NCBI GenBank assembly: GCA_020629965.1
Contig: JAHDCG010000002.1
Span: forward strand, 19,469 to 73,745
DNA length: 54,277 bases
Direction: 5' to 3'
DNA from: Saprospiraceae bacterium
GTDB lineage: Bacteria > Bacteroidota > Bacteroidia > Chitinophagales > Saprospiraceae
The notes under the pieces: generated by a model
Told to the model about the DNA's origin: nothing
Databases searched by the model: none
The model's input: only the letters and a program-made list of their open reading frames with translations
Shown: positions 44,901 to 51,921 of the stretch, piece by piece
How positions within the stretch are numbered: the first letter of the stretch is position 1
How the letters are laid out: each line of letters starts with the position of its first letter
Program-made: the position numbers and the translations under genes

Positions 44901-45907
44901 CTTCGACCCTCTTTACGGGCGGCGCGAATATCAGTTGTGCCGGACGCACGGACGGCGCGGCGATGGCAAATGCTACGGGCGCGAACGGCGTGGTCACTTA
45001 CCTGTGGAGCAACGGTGCGGCGACCTCGACGGTTAATAACCTCGGCGCAGGGCTGTACACCGTAACGGCAACCGACGGCGCGGGCTGCGAAAGCATCGCG
45101 GAAGTCGTGCTGAACGAACCGACGCCTTTCACGGTCAACATCGAGACGGACGGCATCAGTTGCAACGGCGAACGTGACGCGACAGTCACCGCAGTCACGA
45201 CGGGCGGCGCGGCAACCGACCCCGAAAATTACGATTACGAATGGACGGGTACCGGCATCATCAATGCCTTTTTACCGACGGTCAACAACCTCGGCACGGG
45301 CATCGTGAATGTACGCGTGACCGACCCGAACGGCTGTGAAACCACGGCGACCACGGAAATTTTGGAACCGGTAATATTGACCGCAGAAGCGGAAACCACG
45401 CCCGACGACGGCAGCGGCAACGGTACGGCAATCGTCTTGCCGGAGGGCGGCACCGAACCTTACAGCTACGAGTGGCGCAGCAACGGCATGGTGGGCACGA
45501 CGCAGGAAATTACCGACGTCGCAGCGGGCAGTTACATCGTAATTGTCACGGATGCCAACGGTTGCAGCCTGATGTTGCAGGACATTATCGTACAGGACAA
45601 CTCTTTGGGTTGCCTCGATACGCGCTTGGTCATCACACCCGACGGCGACGGACTGAACGATGAATTTGTCATCAACTGCATCGAAAACTTCGCGGATAAT
45701 AACCTCGAAATCTTCAATCGCTACGGTCAACTTGTGTTCCGTCAGCAGAACTACTCTTGCGGCACCGACGATTGCCCGAACGGATGGCGCGGACTCAATC
45801 TGCGCGAAGACGAACTCGGCGGCGGCGTTTATTTCTACGTTTTGGAATACACCGAAGCCGGCACGAAGAAGCAGTTGAAAGGCTCTATCACGCTTTTGCG
45901 TGAATAG
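38939..45907 (+). CDS. Giant SprB-like adhesin with eight cohesin-like modules, type B sorting domain
   Basis: A 2322-residue surface protein with a signal peptide at about 1-25. Eight cohesin-like modules of about 145 residues run from residue 74 to about 1255, each with a C-x-DVSVENFTDIVS block, QNFNLTDLN, TTGVTVPDGTVIYQVC and GNPTAIEVT, joined by Pro- or Gly-rich linkers (PPPPPP, GGGGGGG). About twelve SprB-type repeats follow (NVACNGGNTGAID and GxYTVTVTDxxGC patterns, about 1260-2220). The end is a type B T9SS domain (LVITPDGDGLNDEF, then LEIFNRYGQLVF and GGGVYFYVLEY). SprB-type adhesins move along the surface during gliding. Here the eight cohesin-like modules give it a scaffoldin-like front end. 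The PorP/SprF gene follows, the usual secretion partner. Confidence 0.92.
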   Translation: MTRLITLVMSASILAFFACIVPSAAYSGAATTPTDFSSAPAKTDVFSANRAKAVPLPADPTGLALSTFNTDALMDVSFTVESVTADPGDQTCLDVSVDNFTDIVSFQFSFNWNETLIAYDTTQNFNLTDLNISAVGTANVASGDLSVSWFHNATTGVTVPDGTVIFQVCYDVEAAAEGQTVPIALSGNPTSVEVTDNTGAVLPVDLIGAQITVSGTPPPPPPAGDVSFTVSSATADAGNQVCLDVSVENFTDIVSFQYSMNWDENLLTYAATQNYNLTDLVAASFGTNGTANGDLTLSWLHNATTGVTVPDGTVIYQVCFDVENAAAGQTASVSLSGSPTAVEVTNNNSDVVDAVIVSGQITVNGGGGGGGTNTDQLTFIAESVTADDGTQECIDVSVEGFTDIVSAQYTMNFDASILTYASVQNFNLTDLNAASFGTNGTANGNLTLSWLHNATTGVTVPDGTVIYQVCFDVAGADGATANISFSGNPTAIEVTDNNADQVTPDFTAGVVTVNNAGGGNGGGGGGMNSDQLAFIFESVTAENDSQECFDVSVEGFNDIVSAQYTMNFDASVLTFASVQNFNLTDLNASAFGTNGTANGNLTMSWLHNATTGVTVPDGTVIYQVCFDVNGTDGQNTTLSFSGNPTAIEVTNNNSDQVTPDFTSGQITISGDNGGGTGNTNLTFTIEDQDAQTGDMICLDVSVENFTDIVSAQYTMIWDETELQFDNVQNFNLTDLNASAFGTSGTANGELTMSWLHQATTGVTLPNNTVIYQVCYTVLSGVNTTPLVSFTGNPTAIEVTDNSGTEIDFFSNPGQVTVTDGGGTNPPDDVTFTFGNQVADVNESFCVPVTVETFDEIVSFQYTMNWNAANLTYTGVQNFNLAGLNESGFGTNGVANGVLTVSWFDNTTQGITLPDNAVLYEVCFDAGNTAGTTSLSFSGAPTAIEVTTTNNQVLPADFVNGAVLIEDNNGGGGNGDPTNNDNLTFTMESITAAPGSNQCLDVTVNDFFDIASFQYSINWDVNELTYTGIQNFASLGQFSAASFGTNNVANGVLTLSWDDPTASGEELPNGTVLFQICYDVEGDAGSASTVAFSGTPTASEVTASNGSVLDPTFNNGIVSVEGDIVTDDIVFRFECENAQPGEQICLPVTVENYENIFSFQYSMHWNANVLQFDNVQAFGFPEMTDNSFSNPNNNTLAVVHESGSPATLPDGATAFEVCFTVTGNVGQNSLMTFNGNPVSVEVLDGNFNTINVVFGTCAVNVADNCTAVLIAQNSITNVACNGGNTGAIDVDVTGGDNNYTYSWVNDANGSIIASTQDVSGLAVGNYTLNVSSCGGAGTAMQTFQITEPANSITLTPTLNPVTCFGDFDGSISLNANGGTGTLVYMWQSANLPNGATGSNLSGLQAGVYNLTVTDANQCTLTESYTVQGPPSALNATASVTDATCNGEDNGAVQIDATGGYGNYTYAWTGGLSGDNPQGIAVGSYDVTVTDAENCATVLTGITVAEPAALSVTATVVNIGEDQTGEIDATPAGGAGAGTYTYAWTGPAAFTAATEDLSGLTVGGEYCLNITDINGCTVEMCFMVQSPLFIEVNNIQPSCASENNGAIDLNTFGGQGTITYAWTLNDAPFAATTEDLTGLAGGTYAVTATDANGGTDELIIALEEADAPLSVVPNVIQLSEEGACDGMINVSTVTGGFGNYTFVWNTVPQMTTAVISDLCAGSYTVTITDEEGCTITNTTNIQFIPEPLTIDAVMTDVSCAGECDGEVTVNMPTGIAPFTVTLVAADGMILDSGLTANASITFGDLCPQTVSVNVEDSAGQTASLTDLVIAEPEELLITGATIFPVTIAGGNNGAINVTVEGGTGDYEFDWNSGNGQNNINLPTGNYIVTVTDDNGCTVTASYAVNLFTIANFATTDNNCADDENGEICAQVNGGNGDYTYSWSNGQSTECISGQAAGTYSVTVTDNASGVSINGSATINTLSNLAVTADASTLFTGGANISCAGRTDGAAMANATGANGVVTYLWSNGAATSTVNNLGAGLYTVTATDGAGCESIAEVVLNEPTPFTVNIETDGISCNGERDATVTAVTTGGAATDPENYDYEWTGTGIINAFLPTVNNLGTGIVNVRVTDPNGCETTATTEILEPVILTAEAETTPDDGSGNGTAIVLPEGGTEPYSYEWRSNGMVGTTQEITDVAAGSYIVIVTDANGCSLMLQDIIVQDNSLGCLDTRLVITPDGDGLNDEFVINCIENFADNNLEIFNRYGQLVFRQQNYSCGTDDCPNGWRGLNLREDELGGGVYFYVLEYTEAGTKKQLKGSITLLRE

Positions 45908-45912
45908 CCTTG

Positions 45913-45983
45913 ATGTACGAATTACGATGTACGATGTACGAGAGACGCACAGCCTCGTACATCGTACATCGTAAATCGTACAT
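45913..45983. repeat. 30-bp-stem hairpin of GTACGAT words
   Basis: Arms 45913-45942 and 45954-45983 pair at 29 of 30 positions around an 11-base loop and are built of repeated tgtacgatgtacga words. It lies between the adhesin and its SprF partner and might set the ratio of the two. Confidence 0.9.
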
Positions 45984-46074
45984 ATTCAATAACCGATTAC
46001 TAAAAATATGAGTCTGATTTTCACTAAAGAAAAACAGATTTTCAGGAGCTAAACACTCCGTAATATCCCGTGAT

Positions 46075-47013
46075 ATGAAAAATTTAATTTTACTCTTTGT
46101 TTGTTTTTTGACTTTGCAGGGCTTGCGGGCGCAGGACTCCGCGATTTTTAACCACTATACGGTCGCGCCGATTTTAATCAATCCGGGTGCGACGGGTTTT
46201 TCCGAAAAGAATAACCTGATGCTCAATTTACGTAATCAGTGGACGGGCTTCCCCGGTGCGCCGAAGACTTACGCGCTCAACTACAACGGGCCTCTGGGGC
46301 GTACGATGGGTATCGGTGCGGCTTTGTTGTCCGAAAATATCGGTTCGATTCAGCGCACGCAGTTTCAGTTGAATTATGCATTTCGCTATCAATTTAACGA
46401 AGACGTGAAGGTCGGAATGGGTTTCAGTACCGAGTTTCAGACCATGCGCTTAGCAAACAGCGTAGGCGATAATCCTCTGGTCGAGCAGGAAGACGGCATC
46501 GTCGGTGAGTACATGGACGGCGTCAAAATTTTCGATGCCACCCTCGGTTTTTACGGAACTATTCGGGAGCGCACGCACATCGGTTTGTCTTTTCCCAACC
46601 TCATCGTAGCGCGTCTCGGCGAGATTGCCGGCTCCGAACCCGAAGGTAATTTCTTCAAATATTTCATCTTCGATTTGGGTCATAAAATGGACTTGCAAGG
46701 CTCGGGCATCACTTTAGAGCCGTCGCTGATGGTCAGAAGTACGCTGAACGCACCTTTCCGTTTGGACTTTAACGCGGTAGCGGGTTTCCTGAGTGACCAA
46801 CTGTATGCGGGTTTGTCTTACCGCTCGGGTACGGGCGGCGCGTTGGGTATTTTGCTCGGCGGCAGAGTCAGCAACATCAAAGTTTTTTACAGCTTCGATT
46901 TGTCTTTTGCTAAATTTCAGGAATACAATAACGGTTCGCACGAGGTGACGGCGGCGTTCGAGTTCAGTAAGTTTAGTAAGAATGATTATGATAAGTCGAA
47001 GAAGTACCGATAA
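46075..47013 (+). CDS. PorP/SprF family T9SS outer-membrane protein
   Basis: A 312-residue outer-membrane barrel of the PorP/SprF family. A signal peptide (about 1-20, ending RAQD) leads into SAIFNHYTVAPILINPGATG, the diagnostic start of the mature family, followed by NLMLNLRNQWTGFPGAPKTY. The alternating strand pattern continues to a C-terminal VTAAFEFSKF. SprF-type proteins are needed to export or attach the SprB-type adhesin encoded directly upstream, and this genetic pairing is the classic one. The pair is separated by a large hairpin. Identification strong; partner specificity inferred from adjacency. Confidence 0.94.
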   Translation: MKNLILLFVCFLTLQGLRAQDSAIFNHYTVAPILINPGATGFSEKNNLMLNLRNQWTGFPGAPKTYALNYNGPLGRTMGIGAALLSENIGSIQRTQFQLNYAFRYQFNEDVKVGMGFSTEFQTMRLANSVGDNPLVEQEDGIVGEYMDGVKIFDATLGFYGTIRERTHIGLSFPNLIVARLGEIAGSEPEGNFFKYFIFDLGHKMDLQGSGITLEPSLMVRSTLNAPFRLDFNAVAGFLSDQLYAGLSYRSGTGGALGILLGGRVSNIKVFYSFDLSFAKFQEYNNGSHEVTAAFEFSKFSKNDYDKSKKYR

Positions 47014-47623
47014 AAGGTTTTAGAGGTTGTATAGGTTTGGGGCGGTTTTTCGGGTTTGAGTGGTTTGACTTGTTGGAATTGTTTGACTTGTTAGAATCGT
47101 TTGAGTCGTGATGTTAATCGCAAAGTCTCGAATTTGTAGAGACGTGGCACTGCCACGTCTAAGGTTACACGGGCAGGTATGCGGGTTGAACTCGTGTGAC
47201 TTGTTTGACCTGTAAAATAAATCGCAATTCCAAAATTTGCGGAAACACAAGAAATAATCGCCTAAACGAAAGCCCCCGGGCAACCGACAACCGACAACCG
47301 ACCACGAAACAGGGGAAACCCCCACAGACAGATGTCCTTTAACAATTGGTTTTTGGGATAGCCTCTTCTCACGACGGTGACGAAGGGGCTGTCTTTTTTT
47401 GGGCGGAAGTGACGGAAAGGGGAGGGAGTCGTCTTAAAAACGCACGGAAGATTAAGAAAAGGTGTCGTCAAAATAAAAAAAATAAAAAATCTTAATTAAA
47501 TCATAAATTTTCCGAAAATTCTTTTCATCTTAGCGGCACAAAATCATAGACACCGAAAACAGTTTATTTTCCCCTGTACATTCAAGAGTAAAACATTTTC
47601 ACTAACACATAAACTATTTCAGT
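47014..47623. other. Spacer with repeats and a strong terminator
   Basis: Includes reiterated tgacttgtt/gtttgag words at about 47058-47107, the hairpin agacgtggc/gccacgtct (47141-47161), a CAACCGA tract at 47281-47303 and the terminator at 47357-47400. No coding frame was convincing. The stretch 47400-47623 is A/T-rich and should hold the promoter of the small gene that follows. Confidence 0.55.
47357..47400 (+). terminator. Intrinsic terminator downstream of the PorP/SprF gene
   Basis: A 12-bp stem (gatagcctcttc at 47357-47368 with gaaggggctgtc at 47382-47393, two G-U pairs) and an eight-T tail. Probably the end of the adhesin-SprF transcript, or of a short RNA made upstream of it. Confidence 0.85.
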
Positions 47624-47725
47624 ATGTTGATTTTATACATTGCAGTCGGTGCATTTTTAGTAGGAGGCGGTATTGTGATTGCCGAAAATTTATCTTCACA
47701 GAAAGGTAAAAGTACTTACCGGTAG
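47624..47725 (+). CDS. 33-residue single-span membrane microprotein (candidate)
   Basis: The ATG at 47624 opens a 33-codon frame ending TAG. It encodes a hydrophobic segment (LILYIAVGAFLVGGGIVIA) followed by a polar tail (ENLSSQKGKSTYR), a well-formed single transmembrane helix with a positive end. It sits in its own unit, bounded by the terminator at 47357-47400 before it and two more at 47853-47886 and 47953-47991. I do not recognise it. The topology and isolation argue for a real small gene, but chance is possible at this length. Confidence 0.5.
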   Translation: MLILYIAVGAFLVGGGIVIAENLSSQKGKSTYR

Positions 47726-47852
47726 TTATCGCCTCGGTCGGTTCGGATACCGAAAGCCGAACAATTCTTCCCAATCCCGAATTATTTTTCTCAATACCTG
47801 ATACGGTTTATTTTTAATAAAGTCAGTACACAGTCTCACAGAAAAAACAAAA

Positions 47853-47886
47853 TGCCGGTCAATTTTTTTCGGTCGGCACTTTTTTC
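47853..47886 (+). terminator. Intrinsic terminator
   Basis: Stem tgccggtc/ggtcggca (47853-47860 with 47871-47878, two G-U pairs) and a T-tract to 47886. Confidence 0.75.
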
Positions 47887-47952
47887 ATTTTTTACAAAAC
47901 GAAAGACCGCTTTTTCGGCTTCGGTCGAAAATCGGTTAAACAAGTATTTTTT

Positions 47953-47991
47953 AAGAACTAATCTGCTGCGGTGGGTTAGTTCTTTTTTTTT
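47953..47991 (+). terminator. Intrinsic terminator, second of two
   Basis: Perfect 9-bp stem aagaactaa/ttagttctt (47953-47961 with 47976-47984) followed by a T-run. Confidence 0.8.
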
Positions 47992-48116
47992 AAATATTAC
48001 CCTGAAGGTTTAAATATAAGAACAATACATGTAGGGGCGAAACGGCGTTGAACGAGACCTGATTTTCTGTAATATAGCCAAAAAATTTCTCAATTGTAAA
48101 CAAAATCTTAAAATAA

Positions 48117-48148
48117 TTTGATTTTTTAAAAAATAATTCTTACTTTTG
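48117..48148 (+). promoter_or_regulatory. Bacteroidota-type promoter for the S8 protease
   Basis: tttg at 48117-48120 and tacttttg at 48141-48148 (TAnnTTTG) with a 20-base spacer. The start would be near 48155, giving a leader of about 180 bases to the ATG at 48336. Confidence 0.75.
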
Positions 48149-48335
48149 GTGTAAACAATTTTTAATGATAAAGATTACTCGGCTAAAAGACCCGAAAAAA
48201 GAACCAAATTTATCTTGCCTTTTCCAAGTTTTCTTTTCAAAAAATTACCCGTAACAGCACACCTATTGCTGTTTTATTTCTCAAAACTCAATTACTTATC
48301 GGTCACTGCCGTAGTAATCCCAAAACCGTTATGTT

Positions 48336-51300
48336 ATGAAAAAACATTCATTCATTCATTCATTCATTCATTCTCATTCTGATTGCATTTAATCTTTTCG
48401 GGCAAACGGATAGTTACTTGTATGTTTACCCAAAACATATTTCTGCCTATCCCGCTTCAAATGCAAATTCTAATGTGCTGACCGGAGACTCTCAAATCAA
48501 TCAAATTTTCACAAACTACTCAGTTATCTCCTATCAGCAATCATTTCCGGGAGCGGATGCTTCGTCGACTATTGCTAACGCTTACGAAATCTACTTAGAC
48601 GGGGATATGACAAACTTTGCCAATGCTCTGTGGTCAATGGGAAAATTTTCGGTCATACACGATGCGCCGGGATATGAACTTGCAACTTGTCCTAATCCTG
48701 TACAGGTTAATGACCCTAAGGTTGTAAGTTACTACAACGACCCATCCAATTACTTGGCTTGGCAGTTGGAGTCGGTAGATGCTCCGTGTGCCTGGTCGGT
48801 TACGACAGGTGACCCCAATATAACCGTAGCAGTAATAGATACTGAATTTAATGAAAATCATTTGGATTTAGTAGATAATTTGGTATATCACGAACCCGGT
48901 ATGAATTCTTTGGGACCTCACGGTACGCCGGTAGCAGGTCAAGTTGCAGCAACTCCGAATAACGGAAAATACATTGCAGGAATCGGCTATAATACAACAA
49001 TAGCCGGATATGTTGTGCGCGGATTTGATGAAAACGGTAACGATTTGAACACGGGAAGTCTTTGGAGAAACATGTGGGATGCTTTTTTAGACGGACGACC
49101 GGTAATCAATGTAAGCTGGACAGGAATCAACAACGGATCGATAACTCTAAGTGACGGCACCTTTATCAATACGCGGTTAGCTGCTGCACAGTATATTACA
49201 GAACACGGTACAGTAATAGTTGTCGCCGGTGGTAATAATCTCGGTTCATTAAATTCTCATAGTGAGTATTCAAATGTTCCGGGAGTTATAAACGTAGCGT
49301 GGTTGGATAGAGACGAGGTGTTGGGTGACCCGAATAATCGTCCTTACAGTCAGTTCAATGACCTTGTAGCTCCTGCGGGTTTTATGCACGTACTGCAAGC
49401 GGGTGGCTGGTCTGACTGGGGGAGAGGTACTTCTTTTGCAGCACCAATCGTAGCCGGAACAGCCGCACTCATGCTCGACGTCAATGATTGTATCACTCCT
49501 GCCGAAATCGAAGGGATAATCAAAAATACCACCGACCCCGTTTCCAACGGGCATATTGCACCACACGGTACCGGTAAATTAAATTCGTACAAAGCAGTTA
49601 AATTCGCTGCCGGATATACAACTTATATCAACGACACTAAAGAATGGACAGCACCTGCTCATTTGAGCGGTGATTTAATTGTCGAGTCCGGAGGACAGTT
49701 AACAATCAAAGAACAGGTCAGAGTGGCTCCGGACGCAAAAATTATTGTCAAGCCAAACGGCAGATTGATTTTAGACGGAGGAGTGCTGACAACCGATTGC
49801 AGCGGAGAAAGATGGGAAGGTGTCATAGTTGAAGGTAATACCGATGAAAGTCAAGATTACAATATCTATACGCAAAGTCGGGCGCAGGGATACTTTCGTA
49901 TGAGAAACAATGCGGTTATCGAACACGCAATATACGGAGTGCGCTTGTACGACCCGTTTAACGGGAACATGGATGACCACGGCGGCATCATCATTGCGAC
50001 TGACTCGGAAATCAGAAATTGTGCTTACGGTGTAGATTTTGCCCCGTACACGAATATCTCAATACCTGCGGGAAATCAAAAAAGCAATCTGAGTTCGTTT
50101 AAAAATTGTGTTTTTACCGTCGATAGTGATATGCTCGATGACGGTGAGGACTTTGTCAGTCACGTAAGTATGCGCGGTATTACCGGATTACGCTTTTTGG
50201 CATGTACTTTTCTCAATGATACTCCGCTGTCTTTTCAGGCAGGAGTAGAAGAACGCGGACAGGGAATAAAGGCATTAGATTCCGAATTTAAAGTATTACC
50301 GGTATGTAGTCAAGCTATCCCACAGGGAGAAAGTTGTGATAATTATTTTTACTCTGAATTCAGAGGCTTACAAAACGGTATTCTCTCGGGTAATAAATCC
50401 GGTATCAATACATTCCGAGTGGACAGAGCAAATTTTTTAGGTAATCACTTCGGAATAGCGGGGTATTCATCCGATAACTGCTCGATTACACGTTGTGATT
50501 TTTCCGTAGGTCTCGATGCCTCTACACAAACCAATCCTTACACCGGTGTGCTTCTGCACGGCGCGGCAGGTTTTAAATTAGAAGAAAACAGATTTTCCGG
50601 CTTCGACTTTACGGTTTCGGATGCGCAATCGGTCGGTACAGTAATCAGAAACAGCGGAAACGAAATAAATCAAGTCTATAAAAATTATTACGATGGACTT
50701 GATTTTGCTAATGTAGCGAACGGGGATAATAAAGGGGTTTTTGGGGATGATGGATTAGTTTACTTTTGTAACGAAAACGGAGAGACTACCGATAACGGAT
50801 ATGATTTTGCTGTACCTTCTACTGATGTAATAGATAGTGGTATAGCTAAAAATCAGGGTAACGCCGATTTACCTTCTGGAAATACCTTTAGTTCCACTCT
50901 TCCCAACCCTTTTACACATTTCTTCAACGAATTAGAAGACATTGAGTATTTTTATGAGCAAGGAGCTACCGGAGAAATGCCGACCGGATATACTGACGCA
51001 ACGATAGAAATAACAAGTACATTATCGGTTAATTTTTGTTCAAGTAAACTACCGGATGACCGCGAACGAGAATTTGCTAATGAAGATGACAAAAATGCTG
51101 CTATAGCAACTATGAACGGTGGGACAAGTACTGCAAACGGTAATTACGCTTACAGTCGTCTGTTGCGCGATTTGAAGGCAGATACTACGGGTATTGCATA
51201 CGAAGATGTTCGTTCTATGCTGCGTGGCGAAGGAAATTACGAAGCACTTTGTGATTTAGTGGATTGCTATTTGCAGGAAAAATCGGCTTTATTCGCTGCT

Positions 51301-51858
51301 AATGTTTTAGATTCCATAGAGATTCAACTTACCTTAAATACAGAAGAAGCAGACCGTTATACTGATTTTGACGCTCTGAAAAAAATGCAAATACAAGCCG
51401 AGATAAACGGAACGAGTTTTGCGGACTTCATTTCACAAAATGCAACAGAGTTAGACGCTATTGCTGCTAAAAGTTACGGAGTTGCACCTACGCAAGCACT
51501 GTATCTTTTAAATTATGCACAAATCGAACGTTTTGGTAAATTCAATCATCCGAGAATTATTTTACCGGAAACAAGAGCGGAAGAAAGATTAGAAAAAGAA
51601 GACATGAGAAGTGTGAAAAGCTCTAATATCTTTCCCAATCCTGCAAAAAACCATGTAACTTTCGAATATTTTCTGTCTGATGATGCAGAACTTTCTGTGT
51701 TCTCCTATTCCGGTAGAACAATAAATACCATTTTATTGAACAAGGAAAAAAATGCTGCTGTTCTGAATACTGAAAATCTACCTACGGGTATTTATTTTTA
51801 TTTGATTACCAAAGATGGTGATACTTTAGAAAAGGGCAAATTTTCTATCATCAAATAG
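48336..51858 (+). CDS. Secreted S8 (subtilisin-like) protease, ON/OFF by a (CATT)7 tract
   Basis: The main frame (from 48418, 1146 codons, TTG-led in this reading) is an S8 protease: Asp141 in VIDTEFN, His168 in PHGTPVAGQ, oxyanion Asn273 in AGGNN and Ser339 in GRGTSFAAP. A beta-helix-like region follows (about 410-790). The last about 80 residues are a type A T9SS sorting domain (NIFPNPAKNHVTFEYF, then LPTGIYFYLITKDG). The natural start is the ATG at 48336, followed by AAA AAA and seven CATT units at 48345-48372. With seven units the ATG frame ends at TAA 48390-48392 after 18 codons. With six or nine it would read into ILILIAFNLFGQ, completing a signal peptide ahead of the protease. Coordinates cover the ATG through the stop. 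Confidence 0.85.
48345..48372 (+). repeat. (CATT)7 tetranucleotide tract
   Basis: Seven uninterrupted CATT units directly after the third codon of the S8 protease gene. A length not divisible by three shifts the reading frame of everything downstream. Confidence 0.95.
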
Positions 51859-51880
51859 CCAATTTAAATTTTAATCCATT

Positions 51881-51908
51881 GGACTGCTCTTACGAGCAGT
51901 CCTTTTTT
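51881..51908 (+). terminator. Intrinsic terminator of the S8 protease gene
   Basis: Perfect 9-bp stem ggactgctc/gagcagtcc around the loop ttac, followed by six T. It separates the protease from the next T9SS substrate gene, which begins only 14 bases later. Confidence 0.9.
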
Positions 51909-51921
51909 AATTTTCGATATT

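Larger units (their letters stand above)
47726..48335. other. Spacer with two terminators and the S8 protease promoter
   Basis: Holds the two stem-loops ending the small gene's unit and, from 48000, an A/T-rich segment with the promoter at 48117-48148 and a leader of about 180 bases. No further gene seen. Confidence 0.6.

Noticed and set aside
48418-48420. TTG at 48418 as the true start of the S8 protease
   Set aside because: It would leave a T9SS substrate without a signal peptide, although a perfect signal peptide sequence is present immediately upstream in the same frame.
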